A DNA stretch of 64,000 nt from Anaerolineae bacterium (GTDB taxonomy: Bacteria > Chloroflexota > Anaerolineae > Aggregatilineales > Phototrophicaceae): assembly GCA_022824565.1 (NCBI GenBank), contig JAJDZQ010000120.1, forward strand, positions 1 to 64,000, read 5' to 3'. The notes below the pieces were generated by a model, which was not told where the DNA came from, searched no databases, and saw nothing but the letters and a program-made list of their open reading frames with translations. The translations under genes and the position numbers were made by a program. Positions 62,236-64,000 of the stretch are shown here, in pieces. Position 1 is the first letter of the stretch. Each line of letters begins with the position of its first letter.

Positions 62236-63957
62236 CTAGCCACCTCCCAGCAGGGCGATTAGCGGTCGGATGCCACTTTCGATCATCGGCGCCATGATGG
62301 GCGGGTACAGCCCCAGGATAATCAGCGGAGCGCCGAGAATGATCAAGATAATGCGGTCGGTCATTTCGATATTGCCGACATCATGAAAGCGCGCGGAGTC
62401 GAACTCGCCGAAGAACACCTGGCCCGCCACACGCAGCACATACGCCGCCGTAATGACGATGCCCAGCGCCGCGATGATCACCAGCACGCTGTAATAATTG
62501 CTCAGTTCGAAAATGCCCAGCTGCAGGGTGATCTGCTCGCTGGCCGCCCACATGCCCTGAAATATCGGGAACTCGGCGATGAAGCCGCTCAAGCCAGGCA
62601 TGCCCATGCTGGTCAGACCGCCGATGACAAAAGCGATGCCGACCCAAGGCATCACTTTCATGAAGCCGCCCAGGCTAGGAATATCGCGGGTGTGCGCGCG
62701 GTCATAGACCATGCCGACCACGCCAAAGAAGAGCGCAGTCATCGCGCCATGGCTGAACATCTGGATGCCTGCGCCAGTCATGCCGGTCAGGTTCATGGTC
62801 GCCCAGCCCATGCTGACCAAGCCCATGTGGCTGACCGATGAAAAGCCGATGACATATTTGAAGTCGCGTTGGCGAAAGGCGATCAGCGCGCCATAGACGA
62901 CATTGATGAGCGTGAGGAAAACCATCCAGGGCAGATGCGCTTCTGCGCCTTCTGGCAGCAACTGCACACCGGCGCGCAAGGCAGCAAATGCGCCGACTTT
63001 CATCAGCACGCCCGCATGAATCATCGATACCGCAGTGGGCGCGGCCACATGACCATCTGGCGACCAGTTGTGGAATGGAAACACCCCGGCCAACACGCCA
63101 AAACCCATGAACATGAAGGGGAACCAGAACTTGGCGAAGCTGAGCCCTTCGATGCCCAGGATGTCGATCGCGTAGGCGCCATTTTCTGCCGCCAGGGTCA
63201 ACTGCACGATGTTCCAGCTATAGGCGCCGCTGTCGGCTGGCAAGATGCCGCTGGCTAGCGCAGCCCGAAACACCTCTGCGCCGGGTCCGCTGAAATAGCT
63301 GCCAGCTGTGAAATACATCGCCACCGCGCCAACCAGGGCAAAGACCGAGCCGACCAGGATGTAGAGCGTTAGCTTCATCGCGGCGTATTCGCGCAGCTTG
63401 ACCCATCCCCAGCCCGCGATCAACAAATACATGGGGAAGATAGCCAGTTCGTAAAAGAAGAAAAGCATGAACAGGTCGACAGCGATGAAAACGCCAAAGA
63501 CGCCCGCCACCAGGAACATGAAAAAAGCCATAAACTCGCGCAGGCGGTCGGTGATATTCCAGGAAATCAACACGCCAGCCACCGCGACCATGCCGGTCAG
63601 CAGCACCATGGGCGCGCTCACGCCATCCACGCCGACATGATAGGCGATTCCCAGCGACTCCACCCAGACGACGCGCTGCTCAAAAGCCAGCGCATCCGCA
63701 AACATTTGTGTGCCGCTCAGTTGCCCGCCAGCCGCCAGCATGGACATCTGCTGCTCGACCAAGCCGCCAGCTGTTTTAACATAATTGTCATAGCCAAAGA
63801 AGACCGCCAGCGACAAAGCCAGCACCGCAGAAGCCGCCGTAATCCCCACGCCGCGCACCAGATCGCGATTTTTGCCATCCAGAAACAGGATGACCACGCC
63901 CGCGATGAGGGGGATGGAGATGATGGCAGTCAGGATGGAGAAGCCAGTCGCTTCCAT
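62236..63957 (-). CDS. nuoM: NADH-quinone oxidoreductase subunit M
   Basis: A 573-residue antiporter-like complex I subunit: FFFYELAIFPMYLLIAGWGW (conserved Glu), AAMKLTLYILVGSVFALVGAVAMYF (Lys), and FPFHNWSPDGHVAAPTAVSMIHAGVLMKVGAFAALRAG. A fairly long soluble loop (about residues 60-85) precedes the second helix. nuoN follows without a gap. The end of a probable nuoL lies upstream at the window edge. Confidence 0.96.
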   Translation of the reverse strand: MEATGFSILTAIISIPLIAGVVILFLDGKNRDLVRGVGITAASAVLALSLAVFFGYDNYVKTAGGLVEQQMSMLAAGGQLSGTQMFADALAFEQRVVWVESLGIAYHVGVDGVSAPMVLLTGMVAVAGVLISWNITDRLREFMAFFMFLVAGVFGVFIAVDLFMLFFFYELAIFPMYLLIAGWGWVKLREYAAMKLTLYILVGSVFALVGAVAMYFTAGSYFSGPGAEVFRAALASGILPADSGAYSWNIVQLTLAAENGAYAIDILGIEGLSFAKFWFPFMFMGFGVLAGVFPFHNWSPDGHVAAPTAVSMIHAGVLMKVGAFAALRAGVQLLPEGAEAHLPWMVFLTLINVVYGALIAFRQRDFKYVIGFSSVSHMGLVSMGWATMNLTGMTGAGIQMFSHGAMTALFFGVVGMVYDRAHTRDIPSLGGFMKVMPWVGIAFVIGGLTSMGMPGLSGFIAEFPIFQGMWAASEQITLQLGIFELSNYYSVLVIIAALGIVITAAYVLRVAGQVFFGEFDSARFHDVGNIEMTDRIILIILGAPLIILGLYPPIMAPMIESGIRPLIALLGGG

Positions 63958-63967
63958 AAGGCGGTTC

Positions 63968-64000
63968 CTAGCTCGCTATACGAATGAAAATGGTCGAGAC
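63968..64000 (-). CDS. Last codons of the upstream gene, probably nuoL
   Basis: About 10 codons ending in TAG at 63968-63970 (VSTIFIRIAS), 10 bp before nuoM. Another frame stops at 63976. nuoL is the expected neighbour, but the fragment is too short to identify. Confidence 0.25.
   Translation of the reverse strand, partial: VSTIFIRIAS

Overview
The window reads as a continuous chromosomal segment of a high-GC bacterium, most plausibly a member of the Chloroflexota (Anaerolineae-like). That assignment is an inference from gene content: an hrcA-grpE-dnaK-dnaJ operon, complex I (NuoM/NuoN) next to an F0 ATP synthase operon that stops before any F1 gene, two tandem S1-domain proteins instead of one long S1, menaquinone-type UbiE, an archaeal/eukaryote-type prolyl-tRNA synthetase, and several GT39-like membrane glycosyltransferases. 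No rRNA or tRNA gene, insertion sequence, prophage or CRISPR array was seen.

Layout. 1-8.9 kb: the start of an amidase gene (cut by the window edge), an AT-rich toxin-antitoxin pair (RelE-like toxin plus Panacea/DUF4065-like antitoxin), a copper P-type ATPase, methylmalonyl-CoA epimerase diverging from an acyl-CoA dehydrogenase and a quinone-oxidoreductase-like MDR, a CYTH protein, then a small DNA-binding protein followed by a TIR-domain protein. 9.1-14.3 kb: a three-gene biotin-dependent acyl-CoA (propionyl-CoA type) carboxylase operon and a secreted di-haem oxidoreductase. With the epimerase and dehydrogenase this suggests degradation of branched or odd chains through methylmalonyl-CoA. 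14.4-19.6 kb: two polytopic GT39-like proteins, an SDR and a YbaK-type deacylase. 19.6-31.6 kb: pfkA, dnaE, mutM, an MBL hydrolase, secA, a VTT-family membrane protein, prs and trxA, with a 100-bp hairpin-rich tandem repeat between prs and trxA. 31.7-38.6 kb: hrcA-grpE-dnaK-dnaJ-prmA-ubiE on the plus strand.

From 38.6 kb to the end nearly everything is on the minus strand. Read in transcription order it runs: end of a probable nuoL, nuoM, nuoN; atpI, atpB, atpE, atpF and a rho-independent terminator; a MurE-like ligase, a GT39-like protein, a GT2, a sugar-phosphate transferase and a MazG-like enzyme; proS; a double-NYN protein; rpsO, pnp, a 62-residue protein, two methyltransferase-like proteins and a phosphoribosyltransferase; the two S1 proteins; rpsU; infA. 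The last part is essentially a translation and RNA-metabolism cluster.

The most unusual items are the F0 genes (an a subunit of about 468 residues with a large His/Asp/Glu-rich insertion, and a b subunit that ends in a delta-subunit C-terminal domain), a nearly fully self-complementary element of about 98 nt between rpsU and infA, a terminator-like hairpin in the leader of an S1 gene, the protein with one intact and one degenerate NYN domain, and the AT-rich defence-like islands (Panacea TA pair; DUF433-like plus TIR pair).
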